Shown here piece by piece: positions 8,080-15,493 of a stretch of DNA of 64,000 nt. A model generated the notes under the pieces. The model was given only the letters and a program-made list of their open reading frames with translations, made no database searches and was not told the DNA's origin. Every line of letters starts with the position of its first letter. Position 1 is the first letter of the stretch. The stretch comes from Aquabacterium fontiphilum (GTDB taxonomy: Bacteria; Pseudomonadota; Gammaproteobacteria; Burkholderiales; Burkholderiaceae_C), in contig NZ_JAAAPN010000006.1 in NCBI RefSeq assembly GCF_009909205.1, forward strand, positions 1-64,000, read 5' to 3'. A program made the position numbers and the translations under genes.

Positions 8080-9048
8080 ATGCCCCCTTCCCACCTGGGC
8101 CCCAACCCGCCTCCTGTCGCGCCCGTGTGGCGCCGCGCCCTGCTCTACGCCCTGCTCGGGGGCTTTTTGCTGTGGTGCGTGCTGGCGTTTCAGCGTGATC
8201 TGGCCAAGATCAGCCTGGCGCCCTTCAAAGAGGGCTGGTGGGCGATTGCGGCGGCCGGCGGGCTGTCGCTGCTGAACTACGCGCTGCGCGTGGTGCGCTG
8301 GCGCTGGTATCTGCAGCGGGCGGGCCACCACCTGCCGTGGCGCTTCACGGCGTTGAGCTTCATGTCGGGCTTTGCCTTCACCTTGTCGCCAGGCAAGGTG
8401 GGCGAGATGGTGCGGGCGCGGTATTACGCGCCCAAAGGGGTGCCGTTGTCGGTCACCACCGGGGCGTTTTTCGTCGAGCGGCTGCTGGATCTGTTGGTGA
8501 TGGTGATCCTGGCGGCGGTGGCGTTTGCCGAGTTGCAGGCCTACAGCCACTTCCTGTGGGTGGCCATCGGGCTGCTGGTGGCGATGTTGCTGGGCGTAGC
8601 CCTGGTGCCATGGCAGGCCTGGGCCGAGCGGCTGAAGGCCAGCCGGCCGCGGGGGTGGCGCGCGGCAGCGCTGACCGTGGTGGACATGTTTGCGCAGTCG
8701 CGGCTGTTTTTGTCGCCCGGGCTGCTGTTGTCGGGCCTGGCGGTGGGGCTGATAGCCTGGGGCGGCGAGGCGTGGGGCCTGCATCTGGTGGCCGAGGTGG
8801 TCGCGCCCGGGCAATTGACGCTGGCAGGTGCCACAGGTATCTATGCCATCGCCATCATCGTGGGAGCGCTGTCCTTCCTGCCAGGCGGGCTGGGCAGCAC
8901 CGAGGCAGTGATGACGGCGCTGCTGTACGCCCATGGCATCCCGATGCCGCAGGCGATCCTGTTGACGCTGATCTGCCGACTGTTGACGCTGTGGCTGGCC
9001 GTGTTGATCGGCTGGCTGTGTGTCTGGGCGCTGCGACGCCCGCATTGA
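8080..9048 (+). CDS. LPG-synthase transmembrane-domain family (UPF0104-like) membrane protein
   Basis: This 322-residue integral membrane protein has about eight predicted hydrophobic segments, spaced from residue 20 to the C-terminus. Recognisable motifs are NYALRVVRWRWYLQ, FTLSPGKVGEMVRARYY, FFVERLLDLLVM and SFLPGGLGSTEAVMTALL. These are the hallmarks of the lysylphosphatidylglycerol-synthase transmembrane family. There is no soluble aminoacyl-transfer domain, so it is not an MprF. Family members are often proposed to move or handle polyprenyl-linked lipids. It opens a four-gene operon with an HAD-UbiA fusion and DprE1/DprE2-like enzymes. A role in flipping or handling a polyprenyl-pentose is therefore a reasonable inference, unproven. 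Confidence 0.8.
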   Translation: MPPSHLGPNPPPVAPVWRRALLYALLGGFLLWCVLAFQRDLAKISLAPFKEGWWAIAAAGGLSLLNYALRVVRWRWYLQRAGHHLPWRFTALSFMSGFAFTLSPGKVGEMVRARYYAPKGVPLSVTTGAFFVERLLDLLVMVILAAVAFAELQAYSHFLWVAIGLLVAMLLGVALVPWQAWAERLKASRPRGWRAAALTVVDMFAQSRLFLSPGLLLSGLAVGLIAWGGEAWGLHLVAEVVAPGQLTLAGATGIYAIAIIVGALSFLPGGLGSTEAVMTALLYAHGIPMPQAILLTLICRLLTLWLAVLIGWLCVWALRRPH

Positions 9049-9060
9049 GTGATGTGCTGA

Positions 9061-10482
9061 ATGTCGATATCGAATCGTCCGCTTGCCGTTGATCTGGACG
9101 GCTCTCTGATCCACAGCGACCTGCTGCTGGAGAGCTTTTTGCTGCTGATCAAGCGCAACCCGTTGTACCTGCTGATGGTGCCTTTCTGGCTGCTGCAGGG
9201 CAAAGCAGCGCTCAAGCGCGCGATTGCCAGCCGCGTGGCCCTGAACGCCGCGGCGCTGCCCTACAACCAGCCGTTCGTGGCCTGGCTGCGCACCCAGCGC
9301 GAGCAGGGGCGCGCGCTGTGGCTGTGTACCGCTTCGGATGCGGCGCTGGCGCAGGGCGTGGCCAATCATCTGGAGCTGTTCGATGGTGTGCTGGCGAGCG
9401 ACGGTCAGCACAATCTGAGCGGGCGCAACAAGGCGGCCGAGCTGGTGGCGCGCTTTGGCGAGAAGGGCTTTGACTACTGCGGCAACGCCCCGGTCGACCT
9501 GGCCGTGTGGCAACGCGCCGGCGCGGCGGTGGTGGTGAATGGCAACGAGGCGCTCGTGCGCCAGGCCGGCAAGGTGGCGCAGGTGGTCGCGCGATTTGAT
9601 GCGCCCCGCAGGGGGCTACGCGTGTGGCTGAAGGCGCTGCGCGTGCACCAGTGGGCCAAGAACGCGTTGATCTTCGTGCCCATGCTGGCCGCGCATCAGC
9701 TGGACGGCGGCACGCTGGGTCAGGCCTTGCTCGCTTTTGTGGCCTTCAGCCTGTGCGCATCGTCGGTCTACCTGCTCAACGACATGCTCGACCTGGAGGC
9801 CGATCGGCAACACCACAGCAAGTGCAACCGCCCGTTTGCCGCAGGCAAGCTGAGCCTGCTGGCCGGCATTCTGCTGGCGCCGGTGTTGCTGGCTGTGGCG
9901 CTGGGGCTGGCATGGCTGCTGCCCGTTCGCTTCATCGGCGTGCTGGTGGTGTACTACGTGGCCACGCTGGCGTATTCGTTCGCGCTCAAGCGCGTGGTGA
10001 TGGTCGACGTGCTGGCGCTGGCGGGGCTGTACACCATCCGCATCGTGGCGGGCTCGGCCGCAACCGGCATCGAACTGTCGTTCTGGTTGCTGATCTTCGC
10101 CATCTTCATCTTCCTGAGCCTGGCCATCGTCAAGCGCTATGCCGAGTTGTACGCCATGCGCGAGCAAGGCAAGCTCTCGGCCAAAGGGCGCGGCTACGAG
10201 GTGGAAGACATGAGCCTGTTGCAGAGCCTGGGCGCGGCGTCAGGCTACCTGAGCGTGCTGGTGCTGGGGCTCTACATCAACTCACCCGACAAGTCGATGC
10301 TGTACACCCATTCAAAGCTGATCTGGCTGCTGGTGCCCATCATGCTGTATTGGGTGAGCCGGGTTTGGATGCTGACCCACCGCGGCCAGATGCACGACGA
10401 TCCGCTGGTCTATGCCCTGAAAGACCCGGCCAGCCTGGTGACGGGCGCGGCAGCGGCGGCGGTGTTGGTGCTGGCGGCCTGA
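9061..10482 (+). CDS. HAD-phosphatase/UbiA-prenyltransferase fusion (decaprenyl-phosphate phosphoribosyltransferase-like)
   Basis: The 473-residue protein joins two domains. Residues 1-185 are HAD-like, with the nucleophile motif LAVDLDGSL (Asp11, Asp13), a TAS motif II (LCTASDA), and DYCGNAPVDLAVW as motif IV. From about residue 195 there is a UbiA membrane domain with the prenyl-diphosphate/metal motif NDMLDLEAD (Asn240, Asp241, Asp244, Asp248) and a second Asp-containing segment DVLALAGLYTIR (Asp316). In mycobacteria the UbiA protein Rv3806c transfers phosphoribose from PRPP to decaprenyl phosphate and a separate phosphatase removes the 5-phosphate. Here the fused HAD could supply that phosphatase step. 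The next two genes match the following epimerisation steps. Confidence 0.85.
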   Translation: MSISNRPLAVDLDGSLIHSDLLLESFLLLIKRNPLYLLMVPFWLLQGKAALKRAIASRVALNAAALPYNQPFVAWLRTQREQGRALWLCTASDAALAQGVANHLELFDGVLASDGQHNLSGRNKAAELVARFGEKGFDYCGNAPVDLAVWQRAGAAVVVNGNEALVRQAGKVAQVVARFDAPRRGLRVWLKALRVHQWAKNALIFVPMLAAHQLDGGTLGQALLAFVAFSLCASSVYLLNDMLDLEADRQHHSKCNRPFAAGKLSLLAGILLAPVLLAVALGLAWLLPVRFIGVLVVYYVATLAYSFALKRVVMVDVLALAGLYTIRIVAGSAATGIELSFWLLIFAIFIFLSLAIVKRYAELYAMREQGKLSAKGRGYEVEDMSLLQSLGAASGYLSVLVLGLYINSPDKSMLYTHSKLIWLLVPIMLYWVSRVWMLTHRGQMHDDPLVYALKDPASLVTGAAAAAVLVLAA

Positions 10483-10488
10483 TCGACC

Positions 10489-11877
10489 ATGACAACCGCA
10501 TCGGACGCGCCCGCCACCCCTGCCAGCGTCGCCCCGACGCATGAGGCGATGTCGTGGGGCCGCGTGGCGCGCGTGGCGCATGTGGCGCTGAGCGCGCACC
10601 AGCGCGATGCCGCCCTGCCCTTGCCGCCCGATGCGGGCATGTCGATGCTGCCTTTTGGCAATGGGCGCAGCTATGGTGACAGCAACCTGAACCCGGGTGG
10701 CGCGCTGGTGTTGACCCACGGGCTGGACCGCTTCATGGCCTTTGACCGCACAACGGGCGTGTTGCGTTGTGAGGCGGGCGTCTTGCTGTCGACCATTCTG
10801 AAACTGGTGGTGCCGCAGGGCTGGTTTCTGCCGGTGACGCCGGGCACGCAGTACGTGACCGTGGGCGGCGCCATCGCCAACGACGTGCATGGCAAGAACC
10901 ACCATGTGGCGGGCAGCTTCGGCAACCATGTGCGCTGCTTCGAGTTGCTGCGATCCGATGGCAGCCGCCGGGTATGCAGCCCCCCCGCGCACGCTGACTG
11001 GTTTGGCGCCACCGTTGGCGGGCTGGGCCTGACGGGGCTGATCACCTGGGCCGAGTTGCAGCTGCGCCCGATCGCCAACGCCTGGATGGCGACCGAGACG
11101 GTGCGCTTTCATGGGCTGGATGATTTTTTTGCGCTGAGCGCCGAATCAGAGCGCGAGCATGAGTACACGGTGGCGTGGATCGACTGCGCATCGGGCGGGG
11201 CCAAGCTGGGGCGCGGCCTGTTCAGCCGCGCCAACCATGCGCCCGCGGTGCTCGACGACGAGGCGCTGGCCCGCCTGCCGGCCGGGGCCGCAGGCGCGAC
11301 GCGCCGCATGCCGCTGACGCCGCCGGTGTCGATGGTGAACAGTTGGTCGCTCAAGGCCTTCAACACGCTCTACTTTCATCGCCAGCGCGGCGAGCGCGTG
11401 CACGCGCTGCAGCATTACCGGCCCTTCTTCTACCCGCTGGACGCCATCCGCGAGTGGAACCGCATGTACGGGCCCAAGGGCTTTTATCAGTACCAGTGTG
11501 TCGTGCCGCCGGGCGACGCGCCTGCCGTGACGCGCGCGCTACTGCAGGCGATTGCACGCAGCGGCATGGGCAGTTTTCTGGCGGTGCTCAAGCAGTTTGG
11601 CGCGGTGGCCTCGCCGGGCTGGCTGTCATTCCCGATGCCGGGCACGACGCTGGCACTGGACTTCCCGAACCAGGGCGAGCCGCTGATGCGGCTGTTTACC
11701 GAGCTGGACGCCATCGTGCGCGAAGCCGGCGGCAGGCTGTATCCAGCCAAGGACGGGCGGCTACCGGCGGCGATGTTCCAGACCGGCCATCCAGACTGGG
11801 AACGCTTTCTTCCTTACCTTGACCCGCGCTTCAGCTCCGGGCTGTGGCGGCGTGTCGCCCAACCTGTCAGACCATGA
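10489..11877 (+). CDS. DprE1-like FAD-dependent polyprenylphosphoryl-ribose 2'-oxidase
   Basis: The 462-residue protein has the FAD-binding (VAO/PCMH) pattern of DprE1: PFGNGRSYGDSNLNPGG near residue 45, then VTVGGAIANDVHGKNHH and GSFGNHVRCFELL. The C-terminal part carries LSFPMPGTTLALDFPN and YPAKDGRLPA. DprE1 oxidises the ribose 2'-OH of decaprenylphosphoryl-ribose; DprE2 then reduces it to arabinose. The position that aligns by motif with the benzothiazinone-reactive Cys387 of Mycobacterium DprE1 is Ala389 here. The catalytic Lys of the YxAKD motif is kept as Lys421. It lies 6 bases after the UbiA fusion and overlaps the next gene by 4 bases. Confidence 0.87.
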   Translation: MTTASDAPATPASVAPTHEAMSWGRVARVAHVALSAHQRDAALPLPPDAGMSMLPFGNGRSYGDSNLNPGGALVLTHGLDRFMAFDRTTGVLRCEAGVLLSTILKLVVPQGWFLPVTPGTQYVTVGGAIANDVHGKNHHVAGSFGNHVRCFELLRSDGSRRVCSPPAHADWFGATVGGLGLTGLITWAELQLRPIANAWMATETVRFHGLDDFFALSAESEREHEYTVAWIDCASGGAKLGRGLFSRANHAPAVLDDEALARLPAGAAGATRRMPLTPPVSMVNSWSLKAFNTLYFHRQRGERVHALQHYRPFFYPLDAIREWNRMYGPKGFYQYQCVVPPGDAPAVTRALLQAIARSGMGSFLAVLKQFGAVASPGWLSFPMPGTTLALDFPNQGEPLMRLFTELDAIVREAGGRLYPAKDGRLPAAMFQTGHPDWERFLPYLDPRFSSGLWRRVAQPVRP

Positions 11878-12611
11878 AGCACATCCTCATCATTGGCGCC
11901 ACCTCGGCGATTGCCGAAGCCTGCGCGCGCATCTGGGCCCAGCAGGGCCACAAACTGTTTCTGGCGGCCCGCAACGAGACCCAGTTGCAGGCGATTTCAG
12001 CGGACTTGCGCACGCGCGGCGCGACCCACGTCGATCACCAGGCCTTTGACGCACTGGCGCTGGACCAGCATGCCGCACTGCTGGCGGCTGCGCGGGCGGC
12101 TCTGGGCGGGCTGGACACCATCTTGATTGCGCACGGCACGCTGTCGGACCAGGCCCGGGCACAAGAAGACGTGGATTACGCGCTGCGCGAAATCGCCACC
12201 AACGGCACCTCGGTGGTGTCGTTGATGACGCTGGCGGCTCAGCATCTGGAGGCGCAGGGCCATGGCTGCCTGGGCGTGATCTCGTCGGTGGCGGGCGACC
12301 GTGGGCGACAGAGCAACTATGTGTACGGCAGCGCCAAGGCGCTGGTGTCGGCGTTTGCATCCGGATTGCGTCAGCGCCTCAGCAAGCGCGGGGTGGCGGT
12401 GGTCACCATCAAGCCGGGCTTTGTGGACACCCCCATGACGGCCGCGATCAAGAAGGGGGCGTTGTGGGCCAAGCCCGATCAGGTGGCGCGCGACATCACG
12501 CGGGCGATGGAAGGCGCCGGCGGCGATCTTTATACCCCACGCTTCTGGTGGCTGATCATGTTCATCATCCGGCAGGTGCCGGATGCCATCTTCCGGCGGC
12601 TGAGTCTTTGA
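11874..12611 (+). CDS. DprE2-like short-chain dehydrogenase/reductase
   Basis: The protein has 245 residues from the ATG at 11874, which overlaps the DprE1-like stop (ATGA) and directly precedes the Rossmann motif HILIIGATSAIAEACARI. Catalytic residues are visible as the Ser of GVISSVAGDRG and the Tyr/Lys of YVYGSAKALVSAF. PGFVDTPMT is the usual SDR C-terminal motif. The C-terminus is hydrophobic and basic (WWLIMFIIRQVPDAIFRRLSL), fitting membrane association as in DprE2. It probably reduces the keto intermediate made by the preceding oxidase to a polyprenylphosphoryl-D-arabinose. Assignment rests on motifs plus operon context. Confidence 0.85.
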   Translation: MKHILIIGATSAIAEACARIWAQQGHKLFLAARNETQLQAISADLRTRGATHVDHQAFDALALDQHAALLAAARAALGGLDTILIAHGTLSDQARAQEDVDYALREIATNGTSVVSLMTLAAQHLEAQGHGCLGVISSVAGDRGRQSNYVYGSAKALVSAFASGLRQRLSKRGVAVVTIKPGFVDTPMTAAIKKGALWAKPDQVARDITRAMEGAGGDLYTPRFWWLIMFIIRQVPDAIFRRLSL

Positions 12612-12643
12612 CCGCACGCAAGTTCCCCCGCCATGGCGCTACC

Positions 12644-12657
12644 CCCTCACGCGAGGG
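12644..12657. promoter_or_regulatory. CCCTC-N4-GAGGG dyad between arabinose-type operon and PEP-CTERM gene
   Basis: A 5-base-arm inverted repeat lies 33 bases after the stop of the DprE2-like gene, and an outer CCCCT/AGGGG pair at 12643-12664 extends the symmetry. It may be a weak terminator or an operator of the PEP-CTERM gene that follows; there is no T-run. Confidence 0.3.
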
Positions 12658-12688
12658 ATAGGGGCCAACCCTGGGTTTGACTACATTA

Positions 12689-12703
12689 GTGACGTTTCGT
12701 CAC
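12689..12703. promoter_or_regulatory. perfect palindrome GTGACG-TTT-CGTCAC upstream of a PEP-CTERM gene
   Basis: This 15-base element has exact 6-base arms and sits 20 bases before the start codon at 12723. A TTGACT hexamer at 12677-12682 precedes it, so a bound protein would overlap the promoter or the early leader. The GTGACG core recurs before the genes at 23035 and 50468. This makes it the best operator candidate in the PEP-CTERM island. Confidence 0.5.
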
Positions 12704-12722
12704 GTTTCCTAGGGAGAGACAT

Positions 12723-13313
12723 ATGAAGAGCATCGTCAAGTCCGCCATCGCCGCAGCGGCATTCGCAGCCGCTTCGGTCGCATCCGCATCGTCGGTCACC
12801 TTTAATTTCGCCGACCAGATCTTCATCGGCTATCCGGCCACCTACACCGAATCGGCTGGCGGCCTGTCCGTCACCGTGACCGGCTTCAGCGCCAACGGCA
12901 CGCCGGCCGCGCTGGACGTGGACTGGCTGCTGGGCCTGGGCGTGGTCGAGTACAAGAGCAAGTGGGTGCCCTTCTTCGGCACCATCACCTACCCCGAAGC
13001 CGACAAGCGCGTGGAAGGCGGTGAGTACCTGGTCTTCAAGTTCAGCGAAGCCGTAACGCTGAACAACTTCAAGCTGCTGGACCTGCCCTTCAGCACCAAC
13101 TCCTTCCTGCTCAACGGCTCGCCGGTGTCGACCCATGGTCTCACCACCCCGATCGGCCTGACCGACACCTTCGTGTTCAAGTCGACCCACGACGCCTTCC
13201 GTGTGAAGTCGCTGACAGTGACCCCGGTGCCAGAACCCGAATCCGTGGCCCTGCTGCTGGCTGGCCTGGGCGTGGTAGGCTTTGTGGCTGCTCGCCGCCA
13301 ACGCAGCCTGTGA
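12723..13313 (+). CDS. PEP-CTERM protein
   Basis: The 196-residue secreted protein has a signal peptide (KSIVKSAIAAAAFAAASVASA), a beta-rich middle without Cys, and a canonical C-terminal signal reading VTPVPEPESVALLLAGLGVVGFVAARRQRSL. The middle contains EYLVFKFSEAVTLNNFKLLDL, resembling secreted PEP-CTERM proteins with a jelly-roll-like fold, but no catalytic motif. A good Shine-Dalgarno (AGGGAGAG) precedes the ATG. It lies 111 bases after the arabinose-type operon and ends before a strong terminator at 13351-13380, so it is probably a monocistronic unit. Confidence 0.9.
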   Translation: MKSIVKSAIAAAAFAAASVASASSVTFNFADQIFIGYPATYTESAGGLSVTVTGFSANGTPAALDVDWLLGLGVVEYKSKWVPFFGTITYPEADKRVEGGEYLVFKFSEAVTLNNFKLLDLPFSTNSFLLNGSPVSTHGLTTPIGLTDTFVFKSTHDAFRVKSLTVTPVPEPESVALLLAGLGVVGFVAARRQRSL

Positions 13314-13350
13314 TTTACGCCACCCGACGCCTGTCGGGAGCGAACGAACA

Positions 13351-13380
13351 AGCCGAAGCGGGGAACCGCTTCGGCTTTTT
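13351..13380 (+). terminator. intrinsic terminator after PEP-CTERM gene
   Basis: AGCCGAAGCGG and CCGCTTCGGCT form an 11-base-pair perfect stem around a GGAA loop, followed by TTTT. It ends the unit at 12723-13313 and argues that the next gene starts downstream of it, at 13396. Confidence 0.93.
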
Positions 13381-13395
13381 GCATTCAGACCCAGC

Positions 13396-14736
13396 GTGAC
13401 CAAACGCCTTCTCATCGCCCTGAGCCTGCTGCTGGCTTTGCTGGCCCTGCTCGCCGCCCTGCTGCTCCTGTCTTTGCCTCAGGGGGCGCCGTGGGCGCCA
13501 CCCGGGCCGGGTCAGCGCCCCACCGACAGCCTGGCCGACGTGAAGAAGCTGACGCAGCGCGAGGTGCTGATGCAGGCGCTTCAAGGGCAGCCGATCTCCC
13601 TGAACCTGCCACAAGAAGACCTCAGCGGCGTGGCCCAGGACCTCGCAGGCCGGCTCGCCCAGGCCGGCGCGCGGGTCAGTCTGTCAGACACCCACGCGAC
13701 GCTGGAAGCCAGCATGCCGATCGCCGGCACGCCGCTGCGTATGCTTCGGCCGTTTGGCAACTGGCTCAACGCACGCGCGGTGTTGCGGGCCCGGCCGGAA
13801 GGTGCGCCGGTGCTTGAGTCGGTGGGCGTCGGTCGCCTGAGCGTGCCGCCTGCGCTGGCGCTGTGGATCGCACGCCAGGTGCTGGCGCACTACGATCTGC
13901 TCGAACCGGCATCGCTTGGGCTGGCCGCGTTGGATGTGGTGCGCTTTGACGAAGGCCGCCTGCAGGTGGTGTTGAAGTGGGACGACAACCTCCAGGGGCA
14001 AACACTCGCGCTGGCGCTGCCGCCGGAAGACTGGCCCCGCCTGGTCGTCTATCACCAGGTGGTGGCCGACACGCTGACCGCCATTCCACCCAGCCACCGC
14101 GGCGCAGTGCCCCTGCAGACGCTGATCGCGCCAGTTTTTCGTATGGCGCAACAGCGAACCACTCAATACGGCCTGGCTGCCAGCGAGAGCGTCAACTTGA
14201 CTGATCTGGCGGCCCGCGAAAACCGCGCCGCGCTGGTTGTATTGGCTGCCGTCGTGAACCGCGTCGTACTGCAAGAATTGCTGCCGCCTGGCTTGAGCGA
14301 GGTGAGCACCATGCCTGGGGCAAGTGTTCGGCTGCGCGGTCGCGAGGACTTTGCGCAGCACTACACCGTCTCAGCGCTTACCGCGCTGGCGCTTGGGGGC
14401 CGCGTGGCCGACACCATCGGCTTGTACAAAGAGATGCTGGACGCGAACAAGGCCGATGGCGGCAGCGGCTTCAGCTTCAACGACCTGGCCTTCAACCGTG
14501 CCGGCATTCGACTCGGCCAGCGCGCGCGCATGGACCCGGTGGCGCTGCAGTTCAGGCTGGGCGGCGAGGTGCCACTGACGCGAGATGACGACTTTGTTCC
14601 CAATGTGGACGATCTGCCCGAGTTTCTTGACCGGTCGCAGTTCAATGCACGGTACGGCGGCCTGAAAGACCGTCGGTTCGACGCCGTGATGCAGGATGTG
14701 GATAGGCGGGTATCCGGATTGCCAGCGCTCAACTGA
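13396..14736 (+). CDS. uncharacterised membrane-anchored protein
   Basis: The protein is 446 residues from the GTG at 13396. The frame is open further upstream, but those codons would run through the terminator at 13351-13380, so I reject earlier starts. Residues 4-26 form one very hydrophobic Leu/Ala helix, and the rest looks periplasmic, beginning with a Pro-rich linker. I do not recognise a family. Conserved-looking stretches include YTVSALTALALGGRVADTIG and a Gly/Phe-rich segment GGSGFSFNDLAFNRAG near residue 355. It is flanked by PEP-CTERM genes on both sides, so a role in envelope or matrix assembly is possible but unsupported by motif. Confidence 0.8.
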   Translation: MTKRLLIALSLLLALLALLAALLLLSLPQGAPWAPPGPGQRPTDSLADVKKLTQREVLMQALQGQPISLNLPQEDLSGVAQDLAGRLAQAGARVSLSDTHATLEASMPIAGTPLRMLRPFGNWLNARAVLRARPEGAPVLESVGVGRLSVPPALALWIARQVLAHYDLLEPASLGLAALDVVRFDEGRLQVVLKWDDNLQGQTLALALPPEDWPRLVVYHQVVADTLTAIPPSHRGAVPLQTLIAPVFRMAQQRTTQYGLAASESVNLTDLAARENRAALVVLAAVVNRVVLQELLPPGLSEVSTMPGASVRLRGREDFAQHYTVSALTALALGGRVADTIGLYKEMLDANKADGGSGFSFNDLAFNRAGIRLGQRARMDPVALQFRLGGEVPLTRDDDFVPNVDDLPEFLDRSQFNARYGGLKDRRFDAVMQDVDRRVSGLPALN

Positions 14737-14749
14737 ACCCCCAGGGGTT
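14736..14749 (+). terminator. short CCCC/GGGG hairpin with T-run after the uncharacterised gene
   Basis: AACCCC and GGGGTT are complementary around CA and overlap the stop codon region, followed by TTTTGG. The stem is short, so it is at best a weak terminator. It could also be another member of the CCCC/GGGG dyads seen in this island. Confidence 0.35.
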
Positions 14750-14756
14750 TTGGTCT

Positions 14757-14809
14757 GTGCCGCATCACGCGGCACGGGGCACGCAACCACAAGCAAGCGC
14801 AAAGCTTGC
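14757..14809 (+). promoter_or_regulatory. two hairpins in the leader of a PEP-CTERM gene
   Basis: GTGCCGC-N5-GCGGCAC (14757-14775) and GCAAGC-N5-GCTTGC (14793-14809) are perfect inverted repeats. The second ends just before the Shine-Dalgarno AAGGA of the start at 14828. They may stabilise or regulate the leader mRNA. Confidence 0.4.
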
Positions 14810-14827
14810 GTTCACAAGGAACCCACC

Positions 14828-15319
14828 ATGAAACTGCATCAGTTTGCCGTCGCGGCTGTCGCTGCTGTGTCCGTCCACATGGCGCACGCCGTCCCCCAGA
14901 ACTCGGCCTATCTCGGCGTGGATCCGTACACGCAGTCGTTCGCCGCAGGCGCCGCCTCCCAACACCCCGGCCTGGAAAGCTCTTTCACGTTCGACGTGAC
15001 CACCGAGAGCAATCTGTTCGGCACCCTGATCGCCATTCACAACCCCGTGACGATCGACAGCATCACGTTGTCGGGCGGCACCTTCGCGGCCCCGTTGACC
15101 ATCGGCCTGCCGCTTTCTGACTCGGGTGAGTTCCGCTTCTCGGGCCTGGGCGCGGGCTCTTACACCTTGACGTTTGCCGCCAGCACGCCCTCGCTGACGG
15201 CCACCTACGGCGGCGCCCTCAGCGTGACGCCGGTGCCGGAGGCGCAGAGCCTGGCGCTCGCGCTGGCCGGTCTGGGCGTAGTTGGCCTGGTGGCATCGCG
15301 CCGCAAGCGCTTGAGCTGA
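14828..15319 (+). CDS. small PEP-CTERM protein (PEA/Q variant)
   Basis: The protein has 163 residues from the ATG at 14828, chosen for the AAGGA Shine-Dalgarno and the signal peptide KLHQFAVAAVAAVSVHMAHA. It ends VTPVPEAQSL, then ALALAGLGVVGLVASRRKRLS, a PEP-CTERM signal with Ala at the last motif position. It has no Cys. It is a close paralogue of the following gene: both have SAYLGVDPYTQSFAAG/GTYLGIDPFTEPFAGG, then a FTFDV/FTFDL segment, then GSYTLTFAA/GQYSLAITA. This suggests a local duplication. Its function is unknown beyond being a probable exosortase substrate. Confidence 0.88.
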   Translation: MKLHQFAVAAVAAVSVHMAHAVPQNSAYLGVDPYTQSFAAGAASQHPGLESSFTFDVTTESNLFGTLIAIHNPVTIDSITLSGGTFAAPLTIGLPLSDSGEFRFSGLGAGSYTLTFAASTPSLTATYGGALSVTPVPEAQSLALALAGLGVVGLVASRRKRLS

Positions 15320-15359
15320 GAACACACAGGGGCGCACGACTGCGTCCCCGTCGTTCACG

Positions 15360-15390
15360 AACTGGGCGCTTCGGCGCCCAGTTTCGTTTT
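15360..15390 (+). terminator. intrinsic terminator between the two small PEP-CTERM paralogues
   Basis: AACTGGGCGC and GCGCCCAGTT form a 10-base-pair perfect stem with a TTCG loop, followed by TCGTTTT. It separates the transcripts of the two paralogues. Confidence 0.92.
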
Positions 15391-15493
15391 GAGCCTGCAC
15401 CCCCCGTGATCAGGGGTAGGTGTGCCCGCGACAGCATGGCAAAGTAACGAAGGTATAGAAATTGTTTTCAGCGTTTACCCAAGGGAGCGATCT

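Noticed and set aside
7924-9513. Long minus-strand open frame (529 codons) opposite the LPG-type and UbiA genes
   Set aside because: Its translation is rich in Gln, His, Arg and Pro with no domain, as expected from the antisense of high-GC codons; both sense genes have clear family motifs.
13282-13395. Upstream in-frame extension of the uncharacterised membrane protein
   Set aside because: It would cross the intrinsic terminator at 13351-13380 and overlap the PEP-CTERM gene; GTG at 13396 directly precedes the membrane helix.
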